Assembly: GCA_030180135.1 (NCBI GenBank)
Contig: CM058236.1
Coordinates: forward strand, 48,776,947 to 48,840,946
Source of the DNA: Orychophragmus violaceus
Taxonomy: Eukaryota; Streptophyta; Magnoliopsida; Brassicales; Brassicaceae
Direction: 5' to 3'
DNA length: 64,000 bases
The position numbers and the translations under genes were made by a program. Of the stretch, positions 1 through 11,300 are shown piece by piece (the first letter of the stretch is position 1; every line of letters starts with the position of its first letter). The notes under the pieces are model-generated. The model had not been told where the DNA came from. It ran no database searches and saw only the letters and a list, made by a program, of their open reading frames with translations.

Positions 1-1310
1 AGATGAAGGCTCTGGACAAGAGTTACATTGTCTATTTCAAAGAATCATTTGTTTCTGGAAATGGAAAGAACGTTGAACCTGGAAAGAAGGGGCACAGACC
101 ACCTGGAAAAGATGATTGGGACGCAGTGGACAGGTAATATCTCTTTCGATTGATGACTTAACACTTTATTTAACTTCTAAGTTCTATTTAACTTCTAACC
201 TCTTTACCTTTCTTGTTACAGGTTGTTGAACTTCCTTGTGGTTTTCTATCAGTCAAATCTTGCTCTCTCAGCAACTAATAAACCTTCTTCCTACAAAGTT
301 TACAACGAGATTGTTAGTATTCAGACAGCCATCATGGAATTAGGTGAAGAGAATGTAGCTGATGAAGAGTTGCAAACGAAAATTAAAGCAATGTTGACAA
401 AACTTGGTAAGTATTGGGATCCTTTTGGTGAAGAAACAGAGATGAATAGGATGGTGATAGTTGCTAGTGTATTTGATCCGAGGAACAAGATGAAGTTTGC
501 TCAGCTTTGCTTCAATGATCTTTATGGAAAGGATAGTGTAAAGGCAATTGAGATGCAAGAGTCAACCATGTCTATTCTAAAGAGGTTATTTGATGAATAT
601 AGCAGTAAGCGCAACACTTCAGTGAACAGACCAACAAGTAGATCATCTTCTCAGTCACAAGGGCATGGGTCTGGATCATCCTCTTCTTCTCAATCTCAAC
701 CAGCTGCTTCTCAACACTCAGGTAGACTAGATTTTTATGCAAGATTGGGTGTTAGAAGAAAAATGGATGCAAAATACAAACCGTTGGTGCAAGAAACAGG
801 AATTCAAGAAACAACAACTGAGTTAGAGTTGTATTTGGCAGAGAATGTGGAGAATCCACATATTTTCGCAGGCACCGAGTATGATGTGGTCTCCTGGTGG
901 AAGATAAACAACTTGAAATTTCCCATTCTCTCGGAATTAGCTAAGGATGTGTTAGCTATGCAAGTCAGTAGTGTTGCTTCTGAGTCTGCATTCAGCACAA
1001 GTGGTTGTATATTGGACCCTTATAGAAGTTGTTTGACACACTATACTATTTGAAGTTTTGATGTGTCTTAAACAATGGTTGAAAGTTGAGATAAAGATGA
1101 ACATCAGAGGATCAATAACCATTGAGCAATTGTTTGAAGACATTGAAGAACAAGATGAGCTTCAGAGAGGTACTTCTAAATTCTAATCAACTCTGAGTTT
1201 TTATTAATTAGTTTGCCTAGTAAAAACACTTTCTTATCGTATGTTTGATTGCAGAATTTGAAGAAATCAATTTAGAGGAAAATGAAGAAAGCACACAAAT
1301 GACACAATGA
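1..1310 (+). pseudogene. hAT transposase, C-terminal part, frameshifted
   Basis: Three exons can be read: 1-133, 222 to about 1170, and about 1255-1310, separated by GT..AG introns (134-221 and about 1171-1254). The long exon encodes the C-terminal half of a hAT transposase: an RNase-H-like fold region with DPRNKMKFAQLCF, a serine-rich linker, and the hAT dimerisation domain with WWKINNLKFPILSELAKDVL and SVASESAFSTSG followed by RSCLTHYTI. Directly after that point (near 1046-1050) one extra T shifts the frame; the expected continuation (EVLMCLKQWLKVEI) is present in the next frame and runs through the last exon to a TGA at 1308. The frameshift makes this copy non-functional. The N-terminal BED zinc finger would lie upstream of the window. 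Confidence 0.85.
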
Positions 1311-1559
1311 AGTTTAATGGTAACAGACTAACAAACATGTAACTTAACTAGTTTTAACATCTCATCACAATATGTCACGTTCAAGTTATAACCATATCTC
1401 CTTTTATATTTGATGCAGATTGAAGTGAATCAAGTGGAAATGTGTGATCATCAAGTTGAACTCTTTTCATGACTTATCGAATTTGGACTTTGTAGCTCTG
1501 CTGTGTTTGTTTATCGAATCAAGATGGACATTATGCTTTTCATTTTGGTTTAGGAAGAA

Positions 1560-1911
1560 ATTTATGGTTTTTTTTAGACTTTGGTATTGTTTTGAAGTTT
1601 GAACTATTTCGGGTATTGTAGACTTATTTTCGGGTAATGTTTATTTATTTCGGATATTTATAATCATTTCGGGTAATTTTGTTTATTTCGGGTCTAAAAA
1701 TACCCGGAATCGGTATGTAACCGAAATTTTTGGATATTTTCCGGATCCTTCAATAGAGAACCGAACTGAACCGGAACCGATAAGAACCGAACCGAAACCG
1801 AAACCGAAATTTCTAAAGTACCCATTGGGTATTAAATTTTAGGAACCGAAAGAACCGGAACCGATAAATTCGGACCCGGAACCGAACCGAATACCCGAAA
1901 GCCCAGGTCTA
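1560..1911. repeat. hAT subterminal repeats and right TIR
   Basis: A 350-bp block with many short repeats: TTTCGGGTAAT variants (about 1610-1690), then runs of ACCGAA/ACCGGAA (about 1740-1890), ending in the inverted repeat GCCCAGGTCTA. Clustered subterminal hexamers of this kind are the usual binding sites of hAT transposases. Confidence 0.7.
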
Positions 1912-3030
1912 GAGGAAATGATAGAGAATCAGAAAAGTCTGGTACGATAAACCACCGGTCAACGTATGTGTAGAGTGACACCGTTGAATGAAACACCGCA
2001 TCATTTTGTAGATACAAAAAATGATGAAACCATCTCCATAACTAGAGGGAATTGCAAAAAACGTAATCACTTCCACTTATTAACAGAGGAAACCCTAGTG
2101 AAGACTCCAAAACCAAATGCTTTAGATATATACATATTATTCCTTTTTGATTTCAGATTTGCCACCAACATTCCTATCACCAACATCAGAAGAAGCTGAA
2201 CGATGATCTTCAATGGAATTTCAATATGGAACGCAAACTTTGTCACAATAAAAAAAGAAGAGAATAGATATGGATAAAATCCTTTTCAAAAACCCAACAC
2301 CCATCTAAAATTATTGTGGAAAAGAAATATAAGACAGGAAACTAAAAACTATACATCGGCGGCTCGGCGCCGGTAAAAAAAGTAACTGTTTAGATACAAT
2401 TGCTTTATCAATCATCTATTAGAAAGAGAGAAAGAGAAAAACGATTTGATAAAGCAATTGTATCTTACTTTCTTTTTAAATTATTTAAATAAATATTTGT
2501 TTATTTATTGCACCTACATAATTAACTAGTATTTATTAATGTTACTTTACCGTCAACTACAACTACATTATAAAAAAAACATATATAACTGTCCAATGCA
2601 TACCAAAATGGTTGACTCTATATACGAACTACAAGTTTGAATGCAAATAAATGATAGTTTTAAAAACTGAAATTGAAAGGTGAAATTGATATGGTTCCCA
2701 CCACTCAATAAATGCAGAGGTAAAAGTAAATGTGTAAGAATTTTAAAAGATTTGATTGAGGGAGAAACCAGACAGAGCCGAAAATAAAGCCGAGGCGGAA
2801 AACAAATCAAGTCTTCATCTTCTGAAAGATAGGATCTGTGAAGAAGAAGCTTGATAGAAGCATAAAGAAATAATTTCTCTCTCTAAAGAAGAGAAAGAAG
2901 CCTCTTGGACCGAATCGGTATGTTTATTTCATAAAACAACGGTAATACTGTGTGGCTGTAAAGCTAAAGAGTTTTTTTTTTTAATTGTGGCAGACGTTTC
3001 GGGCTCGGCCGAGATCAGTAAAGCCCGCTA
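1912..3030. other. Intergenic stretch, no gene recognised
   Basis: No reading frame here resembles a known protein. The stretch is AT-rich and holds one short self-complementary segment (around 2001-2028) and the perfect 20-bp inverted repeat described separately at 2392-2465. Part of 2820-3030 may belong to the promoter of the downstream plus-strand gene. Confidence 0.5.
2392..2465. repeat. Perfect 20-bp inverted repeat with 34-nt loop
   Basis: AGATACAATTGCTTTATCAA at 2392-2411 is followed after 34 nt (mostly a purine-rich AGAAAGAGAG tract) by its exact reverse complement at 2446-2465. It can form a long hairpin in either strand. It is not bounded by an obvious target duplication, so whether it is a MITE remnant or an inverted micro-duplication is open. 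Confidence 0.7.
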
Positions 3031-3039
3031 CAAATTAAA

Positions 3040-3046
3040 GGGCCCA
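3040..3046 (+). promoter_or_regulatory. GGGCCCA promoter element (TCP-type site)
   Basis: GGGCCCA lies about 500 bp upstream of the ATG at 3548, just before a likely 5'UTR with an intron ending near 3531 (TCTCGCAG). This element is common in promoters of plant housekeeping genes and is bound by TCP factors. Its role here is inferred from position. Confidence 0.4.
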
Positions 3047-3547
3047 GTTGGATCCCACTATGGGAACAAGATTAAAAAAAAAAGCAATTGTTAAATGTTT
3101 TGGTAGTGAAAGTCAAGCGAGAGATCGGAGACGGTGTTATCTTGCCGCCGGCGCCGGATTTCACCTTTGATTGTAGAAACCGGGATTTTGACTTGAGTTT
3201 CAATCGATAATTTAGTACCTAACTGGGGTTAGTTGCATAATTTCTCACTTGTGTAGTTTCTTCTCTATTTGCTACGTTTTCCTGGCATTTCGTAGTCTTG
3301 GATGCGAATGATCCAGCCTTTGATCTTTAGATCTGTGTTTTTATTGTCTTGAATATCTATTCGTTGTCCATTTGATCGATTTTGACTTATCTGATGCGCC
3401 ATGTTAGACGAACAATAGTTGTTCAATTTCTCAGCCAAGTCTGGGTTTTGAACAATCAATTACATGTTTAATTGTTCTACGTATCTTGTTGCATCCTTTG
3501 ACTGTTTTGTTCTTCATTGATCGTCTCGCAGGTGGGTTAGAGGAAAG

Positions 3548-4595
3548 ATGAAGAGACTGCTGGAATTTGGTAGAAAAGCTATGTTCTATGTGAGAGTGCT
3601 CTCTGGGTATGAAGAAAGGAGAATCCGGAATTACAGGTTGCAACTCGAAAAGCGTATCCAGCAGGTTTCTCTCTCTTTTTCCTTACCAATGTCTCTCTAT
3701 CTATCTTTTGTCCTTAGAATAAGATGATGGAACCCTTTAATTCCTAGTATTGGACTTTAGTTGATTTCTACTTGACTGTGAGGATGAGAAAATGAAGAAA
3801 CTTTATGTCTGTAAACATTACCCATGTCTATTCATTGTGAAAACTAAAGAAGATGCGTGCCTGATTTCATGTATGCAGGATCTTCACTTCAATATGTACT
3901 TCTTATAATTTATGATCGTATGACTTCTTCCTTGTAGCAAGGGTTGGTCATATTTATGATACTAATGATCAAAATGATGGTAACCTTCGGGAATCTTGCA
4001 GGCCCAACAAAAGAAAACAGAAATAAACAGACTCCCAGAGAAGATTGTATTATCTGAAGTCCGCCGTATGGTTGAACAGATGCAGAATTTGAATAAGCAG
4101 ATTGAGAATACGGTTAGTCTCTCGTCTTCATTATCAGTCCCAAGTTTGCAAGTGTTTGATATATTGTGTCCTTCAAGTGCTTTTGGTTCCGGAACATTCA
4201 AAGAAGGGAAAACGCTTTAGTTTCTTGGTGTTTACAATTCTTAAATCATAAATTTGTGCAAGGAAAGAACGAAAGCAGTCTCCAGAGTCTGTACTTTTGT
4301 CAATGTCAAATTTCAAAAAGCTTTCATGTCTAACTTTGTTTCGTGTCTTTTACCAATACAGGAGGCTCAGATTGAAGACTACTTCAAACCGATAGACAAG
4401 CAAGCCGGTACCATAATGGAGGTTCAACTCGAGTCAGAGAAGAAAACGATGGGGACGATGATGGCTGCAACACAAGAGGAAACTATAAGAAAGATTGAAG
4501 AAGCTGAGAGACTCGCTCGGGCAAATGCAACTGTAGAGGCAAACACGGGAGAGAATATCCAAGATTCATCCAATGAAAAAGCTCAAGCAAAGTAA
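3548..4595 (+). CDS. Small conserved plant coiled-coil protein, function unknown (153 aa, 3 exons)
   Basis: Exons 3548-3664, 4002-4112 and 4362-4595 join in frame with GT..AG introns, all in phase 0 (39 + 37 + 77 codons, stop TAA at 4593). The protein begins MKRLLEFGRKAMFYVRVLSG. It continues as a charged, probably coiled-coil helix (EERRIRNYRLQLEKRIQQAQ, then EVRRMVEQMQNLNKQIENT), a middle part EAQIEDYFKPIDKQAGTIME, and an alanine/glutamate-rich tail. I recognise it only as a conserved plant protein of unknown role; the gene order suggests it corresponds to the gene next to TFB2 in Arabidopsis (At4g17010 from memory). It runs tail-to-tail with TFB2, about 400 bp from TFB2's stop codon. No signal peptide or catalytic motif is visible. 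Confidence 0.82.
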
Positions 4596-4993
4596 AGACA
4601 GATCGTTGTATTCATGTTGACACTGAATAGATTCAGAGTCCTCTTAACAGGTCCAAGCGTGTAGATGCTCTTAGTTGACAAGGCCGAGATCGCCTTCCTT
4701 TTATTTGTGGTCTGTTTTAGCGTGCAAGAGAACTTATAAGGTGGCTCTGGTTGAACCATCCCACAGCGACCTCGTTTTGTCGATATATATCGTGCAATGG
4801 TTGCACTACTATTCCATTTTCGTTGTAGTGTGGTTATCAAGGATATTTCAAGAGGAAGGTTATTACAATGAGCTCTTATACAATATTTGTTACTATTGCC
4901 TCAAATCGCCACTGTTCTGTGTTCTCCCTTCGGCTGAAACCTTTCGTGACATATTTTGAAGTATCGAAACATGAGTGTGAACTTCATTTTTTC

Positions 4994-7773
4994 TCACTTG
5001 CTTTGGGTGTGAAGAAACTCACGCATCTGATTGTGAACTTCGGATTTCACAACAAGTCGCATTCTCTTAGAGTCTTCCCAAAGAAGGCCTCCCCATTCTC
5101 GAGCAAAGTCACAAGCTGCTTCAAACACATCCTGCCAACACAATTCCACGTCCTGAGATTTACTGTAATGGCTCTGAGATATGAATATGTATAAAGAAGA
5201 ATCAGGTTTTACTTTTGAAGGAAATTCATCATAGAAGTGAGCCTGTGTCATCTCGATTCTCTTCAGATCCGACTCCCAAAGCCGTATCTGCCAAAAACAA
5301 TAAACGATGCAATTTTACCTTCGGTAGCACAAACACCCAATGAATTAGAAAGTGGAGGATGTATACACTTTTCAAGCTACGAACCAATCATAACTGACAG
5401 TACATGGGAGCGGAGAGAGTATAGACCTGGTCAGTGACATTTTCTGGAATAGATGGGACTCGATCGGCACATCGTGGATGACAATTCTGCTGGAGAAAGG
5501 TTATAATCTGCAACCACCAAAAGAAATGTTACAAAGGGAATATTCAGAAACTTTTAAGAGAAGCATCAACAAACATCTCATAGAGAGTAATGGGTCCCAA
5601 AGGATGAATCCAATGGTAGGTACCTGGTCTGATGTGATGCCATTGTCAAATGCATTGTACAAACTTTCCTTTGTAATTGCACAAGCAATAAGGTTTGGAA
5701 GTGTGTACTCTATCCTGGAAAAATAGAGCAGTAACTGCTTAGACCTAAAGGATTTAAGGACACAGAAGACTAGAGTTTCAGAGCGGTGTTTAGGAGCTTC
5801 TACCTCGCAAACAGACGTAAAATTTCACATTGTAGCTTAGACGTTGAGTAAGCATACATTCTGAAGTTTGTTTCCATCATGACATATCCCTGATGAGGAA
5901 TAACAAACCACAAAGATACGCCAAATCAATAAAACTGTTTGTAGTAGGTAGAAATAAGACAGGATGGGGGATTAAAAGGTGTGACCTCTTTTCGCATTGA
6001 TGAATCTGCAAGACTGACTGATAAGTTTGTAGCCAGCTTTGTAGGGATAAACCAACTGTCTTTCCTTCCCTGTGATTGTTATAAAGACCAGTTCATCATA
6101 TGATATACCTCTATAATCTCTCTATTTAAATTTTTGCAATGAAAAAGATATCACAACTGGTCTTACCTGCTGAAGCTTGACTAATCCCAAGTCTGCAAGG
6201 TCCTTGAGTGTATTTCTTTGAACATCTGTCAATGTATTCAAGTTATACGCCTGCAATTTGTACAAGAATGTTATGAGCTCAATGGTTTAATTAACAAGCT
6301 TCCATTACAAAAGAACAAGAACGTTTGAAATGGCTGCAAATTTTTGTTATACCTCACCAGTAACATGAAAACTAAGCTCCAACAAAAACGAAATCAAGTC
6401 GGCTGGATCTACATCTCGCTCCTGAACAACAATGGCATTCAGGTATTCATATGGAAAAAAAAACTGAGACATCAACTTAACTAGTCATTGTCAAGGCATG
6501 ATACAAACCTCGGCATTCGATATGTATTCCCGGATAATGTACCAAAGCTGGGCATTTGTATCCATCAGCTGAAATGTAGGGTCAATAAGGTTACTTGTAT
6601 GAATATAAGTAATAAGAGATCAATGACTGACGTCTTGCATTGCATACCAAAAACTGAAAGCCACTCTCAGTTAATCTCGGGCCATCTCTGTCTCTGTAAA
6701 ATCACATGAACGTTTTAAAATAAGCAGCCTTTATGCCACCGGCATACATCTATAGACATGTATAGCAACAATACCTCTGACTCAATAAGCCTCGCTGGAA
6801 GACTTTCATCATGGACGAACTGATTCCGGTCAGCTTCTCACCTTGACCCGAATTTATGAGTTGTAGCAAAAAGCACTGACGAACATAAGTACAAAATCAT
6901 CAGATACTAACCAAAAAAAATCATACTGAAAGATATTTCTCTTACACATTACGTCCATCTTACTAGTATTGTCAATACGAAATTATAAATTACACACCTC
7001 CCATTGCTGAAGTGCATAGGTTTGGAGTTCTTGTAGACTTGGAAGCTTAATAGCATTGTTGGAGTTCATAGGCTCCCTAGGCAAAACTCCACTGTAAATT
7101 TCAAGCTTAGCTCATCAGCATCTTTTTGAGAAACAAAAAGGACTGTATTATCAAGGTAAAGATGTCTTACCCAGAAATTATATGTTTCTGAAGATTTTTC
7201 TGAAATGTAGGATTTAGGCTGTAATTGGTTCCCTTTTTCCTGGAGTAGGACGAGAAGCCTTAAACATTATAAGCAAACGATTTTGAACTATCATCTTGCC
7301 ACATATCACTCATAATCAATCCAAGCACAGTGAGTAAGTATACCTATCTATCGTTTCTGTAAAAATCCTTAGTTGAATCAATCGGTCTATAGCAACTCTA
7401 TGCTTAGAGACGCCGTCTGCAAGCACCCACTCCTCCATCATCGTGGCAGGTACAGGAACATATGTGTACAACAACTGCAGTACATATTTTTTGGCGAGAG
7501 GTGGCAATGACCTGATGCAACCACAATTTTTCTCAAGAAGGTACTAGGAACCACAAAATTTACTCGAATTCGACTAAATCCTCCAACTACATGCTTCATC
7601 ACTAGGTTTACTAGTTTCTCCAAATCATCTAAGATATTTAAAAAAAACATCAAATAAAACCTGAGAATGGCCTCGCAGATGAAGACATTGTTGTAGAGTT
7701 TGTCGAGCTTGATGGCGGTAAGAGACGCCACCATGTCCATAAAATTCTTCGCTATAATCTTAACTTGCGGCAT
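4994..7773 (-). CDS. TFB2: TFIIH core subunit TFB2 (p52/GTF2H4 homologue), 452 aa, 15 exons
   Basis: TFB2 is a core subunit of TFIIH, used in RNA polymerase II initiation and nucleotide excision repair; in yeast and humans it binds the XPB helicase and stimulates its ATPase. Exons on the minus strand: 7773-7661, 7511-7344, 7239-7171, 7091-6998, 6875-6775, 6693-6648, 6568-6509, 6421-6353, 6250-6167, 6069-5986, 5889-5804, 5714-5624, 5507-5427, 5287-5213, 5131-4994. All junctions are GT..AG and the total of 1359 nt gives an open frame of 452 codons plus stop, the length I expect for the family. The start MPQVKIIAKNFMDMVASL is chosen over an in-frame ATG three codons upstream because it fits plant TFB2. 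The C-terminal domain (MTQAHFYDEFPS, then DVFEAACDFAREWGGLLWED) is intact, with no stops or frameshifts, so the gene looks functional. Confidence 0.95.
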
Positions 7774-8040
7774 CTTCGCCAATTGGGGTATTGCTACTCA
7801 CAGGACTAGTTGTGAAACTATGCGACTGCAAGAACTAGAGGTCAACTAGATGACTATAGCATATCCTCATCAAACCCAAATCCAAAACAGGATTGAAGGA
7901 GGACAAACGAAGAGGATGACCAAAATTCGAAGATCGATTAAGCCACCGATTTCTTCTCTGCTTAAATTGGATTCTCGCTAAAGAACCTGCGTTGTGTCTA
8001 TTTTATAAACGACGGCGTATCACGTTCTATTTAAATTTAA

Positions 8041-8048
8041 TGGGCCCA
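8041..8048 (-). promoter_or_regulatory. TGGGCCCA palindromic promoter element of TFB2
   Basis: A palindromic TGGGCCCA lies about 270 bp upstream of the TFB2 start codon. The same core occurs upstream of the neighbouring coiled-coil gene. Such elements are typical of constitutively expressed plant genes; function here is inferred. Confidence 0.4.
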
Positions 8049-8304
8049 TTTGTTTTTTCACAGCATGAAAAACAATTTGATCGACTGACCATGATGTAAA
8101 TCATAAAAAGAACATATGAAACTTTTAGTTGTTATCATTATATGATTATTTAACTAATCAAAACCTTACAAATGATGAAAATCTTCTTAACTAGACACAA
8201 TACACACAAATCTACGATGATTATCCTTATTTTAGAGGCCATATTTAAATATGTATATAACCATTACATCCACAACCATATATTATATTCATATATAAAC
8301 ACAC

Positions 8305-8305
<1 letters not shown>

Positions 8306-8334
<29 letters not shown>
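8306..8334. repeat. (GA)n microsatellite
   Basis: An uninterrupted GA dinucleotide run lies just downstream of the EXLB1 stop codon, within its likely 3'UTR. Confidence 0.9.
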
Positions 8335-8337
<3 letters not shown>

Positions 8338-8347
8338 AAAAAGGGAA

Positions 8348-11300
8348 TTAAGTAAGTAGAATGTTGGAGTTGTAGGTGGCTCCAGCGGTCCAATCGGCGG
8401 GAAGAGCGTTTGGCGATTGGACCCAATTGATTCCGGCGCTTCCGTAGACTAGAAACCTCAAAGAGAGAGTGCCTCTTGGTGGATTCTGCAAATCGTGAAC
8501 CGCTCCAAACACTCTCCTCATACGTCGCCACTCTTTGCAATCCTCCTGAATCATATACCAATTAATATTCAAATTTTAGAATACATTGTTTTAAAACAGA
8601 GCCGGCTTATGAGGAGGGGAGGTCTAAGTCTTAAGATTGTGTAACATATTACCTGCCAGACTTCAACGGCGAGGATGTCGTTGACACCACCAACGTACAA
8701 GAAAAAGATGGCAAGATAATGAGGATTATAGCTTTTCTCATGGACTTTGTACACCAGATTGTACCCTCCGTACTTACAAGGGACCCTCTGGTACTCAACG
8801 TCAACAACGCCGAAGGAATAGAGCTGATCCTCTGTGCCGGGGCGGGCCATACGTCCGTAAGCCTTAGGGCTAAAGATGAAGTCCGTATCATGTCCTTCTC
8901 CGTAGTCCGTAGCCACTACGTATACTCCTTCCTCATTGCAGTGTGGAGGTATTTTGCACCTCACCTTTTAATAATTCAGATTTATTTATATTAGTTTAGT
9001 AATGATAGTCTAATGACATATCATACTGCTATTAATGAAATACTAGGTATGTACCCGCGCTACGCCGCGGATATTATAATATAAAATAATTTTATTATTT
9101 TTTTAAAAAATAAAACATATAAATTATTAATATAATATTATAATAATAATATAGTAGTTTTAGCTAATAAACATGAATTATATAAAATTTGTAAATTATG
9201 AATTTTTTCTGATTAATTCATGTATATGTCATTTTTTCATTTGAAAAAAAAAAATTCTCTTTTCAATTGAGGCCATAATTGTTTTTCCAATTTCTTTCAT
9301 ATTGTCACTATTAAGCTAACGTTCTCCATCATTGTCACTCACAATATCTCTTTCTTCTAAATTGTTTTTTACAGTTGTTATCTTTAAATTTTCGTCGAAG
9401 ATAGTTACTACTCCTTTCTCAATTTATTCGAATTCAGAAACATAATCAAAATGATATTAAGTTTAACTAGGTATTCATCCGCGCTACGCTGCGGGGTTTA
9501 TTCAAAATACTTTTTGCTGAAGTGTTTTTTAAAATAATTTTTGGTTTATGATATTTTTGTTTTATAGTTAAAGTGTCATGCTTATAGTTAAAGTTTAACT
9601 ATTTTCATTGTCGATAACTCGGAGAGATATGTTCCCTAACCATAACACTGTCGCAAACACTTCATATACACGCTCTTGCTGCTCTTTAGGAATTAAAACA
9701 ATGTCAAAAGCTTCCTACAAATGTATAGACATGACTGAGGATAAAAAGATAACATACTTGTCATCTTAACTATGAAAACAGAAGCAAGCACATGAAAGAT
9801 AAACAAAATGATTACCAGTAGTTTGTGAAATTTATTAATATCATCAACACGGTCGATAGTCAAGCAATCATATTCTGGTTCAGGTAAGTATACTCACTTG
9901 ATGTTTTAAGTTTCAATCTCTTTGCACATAAAACCACCGAAAATATAGTTTAGCAAAAGGACCGATTAAGCAATATTTTATGTATGTTTGTGTTCTACTT
10001 AGAAAAGCATTTCTAAAGAAATACATATGCCACCAAGTAATTAAGATAACAATATTAAATCTTGGAGATTTTAGTTTGTAATGTTACCTTTGAGAATCAG
10101 CGAAGCACCTGCACATAACTCATAAAATATATGATAGGATCTTTCGCCATTGCACAACTGATCCACACTTGACTGATCAAAGGAAACTATTACCAATTAG
10201 TGACCGACAACTAAGTAGTGAAATCAGATGATAAAGATTGTCAACGGAAACCAAGTTACCTTCTCTAGAAGAACTATGCGCATTTACCATAGAGTAGCTA
10301 GCAAAGCATAGAGAAGAAGACAAAAGAAAAAAGTGAGCTCCAAATTCAAACAATATGACAAACAATCGTATGGATTTTCAGACCATACTCACAAGTTTCA
10401 AGTATGGCTCCACATATCTTTCCCATTGCACTGAAATGAAATTCTTTGAGTTTACCCTGCGCCAATTAAGATATATTGTGCAGCTTCTCAATTTACAATA
10501 TGGCGGTCAAGCTAATGGTTGACACATTAATAATAACTTGACGGAATATGGAACTTACAAATCCGCTAGAGTTGGCATTTCTTGAAGTTTTAGCATTCCT
10601 AAAAGCTTTGAGTATGCAGGTTGTCTTTAGGATTTTGTACTCTACTCCACAACTACCTCCACCAAGAGCTGCCAAATACTGCATTGCAAATTTCACAGTC
10701 TCAGTTTTCCCATCTCCACTTTCACCACTACAGAACAATAACAATCAATTTGTTGTTGATGCAAATATCAGGAACCACATTATTAGCACAAAACCATTCA
10801 GAAGTATCCCAAATTTAGAGTGAAAAGACTCGTACCTAATAAGTATAGGCTTGCTCTTCTATCCTACATGTAGAAAGGTTCAAAATATAAGTGTTAGATA
10901 CTCACCGGAAACCCTATTAGAATTTCTCGAATCATTTAAATACAAAATAAGTGACTACAAATGTGTCCCATCACCTCTCATGATCTCATCATAAGCTGCA
11001 TCCGCCACAACATAAACATGAGGACCATCCACAGCCTTCTGATAAGCTGAGATGAAATTCATCCGTAAATGTCAACATTCTTGAACGGATTGACCGCAAT
11101 CAACACTTGCCATGCTTTACTCTATACAGTGAAAAACGCTGAAGTTAGTTAAGAACGAAGGAAAAAGTGAGAAACTAATCATACGAGTCAAAGACTTTGC
11201 GGTAAATTCACATAAATCACATCAAATATCTGACATGAAGGTTCAAGGTTCATTTAAAGAACAGATGGTTCATTTAAATAGCTAAGATGTATAAGGTCTT

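Larger units (their letters stand above)
1..1911 (+). mobile_element. hAT-superfamily DNA transposon, 3' part
   Basis: The element enters from the left edge and ends in a terminal inverted repeat that reads TAGACCTGGGC on the minus strand (1901-1911), a form typical of plant hAT elements. It contains the transposase remnant (1-1310) and a subterminal block rich in CCGAA and CGGGTA repeats (about 1600-1900), which in this family act as transposase binding sites. The left terminal repeat and therefore the 8-bp target duplication lie outside the window, so the exact boundary rests on the terminal motif alone. Confidence 0.8.

Noticed and set aside
5237..5726. Plus-strand frames of 66 and 82 codons
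   Set aside because: Antisense of TFB2 exons 12-14.
10493..10744. A small P-loop ATPase gene
   Set aside because: It is one exon of a decayed myosin VIII fragment in a Helitron, with neighbouring exons in other frames.
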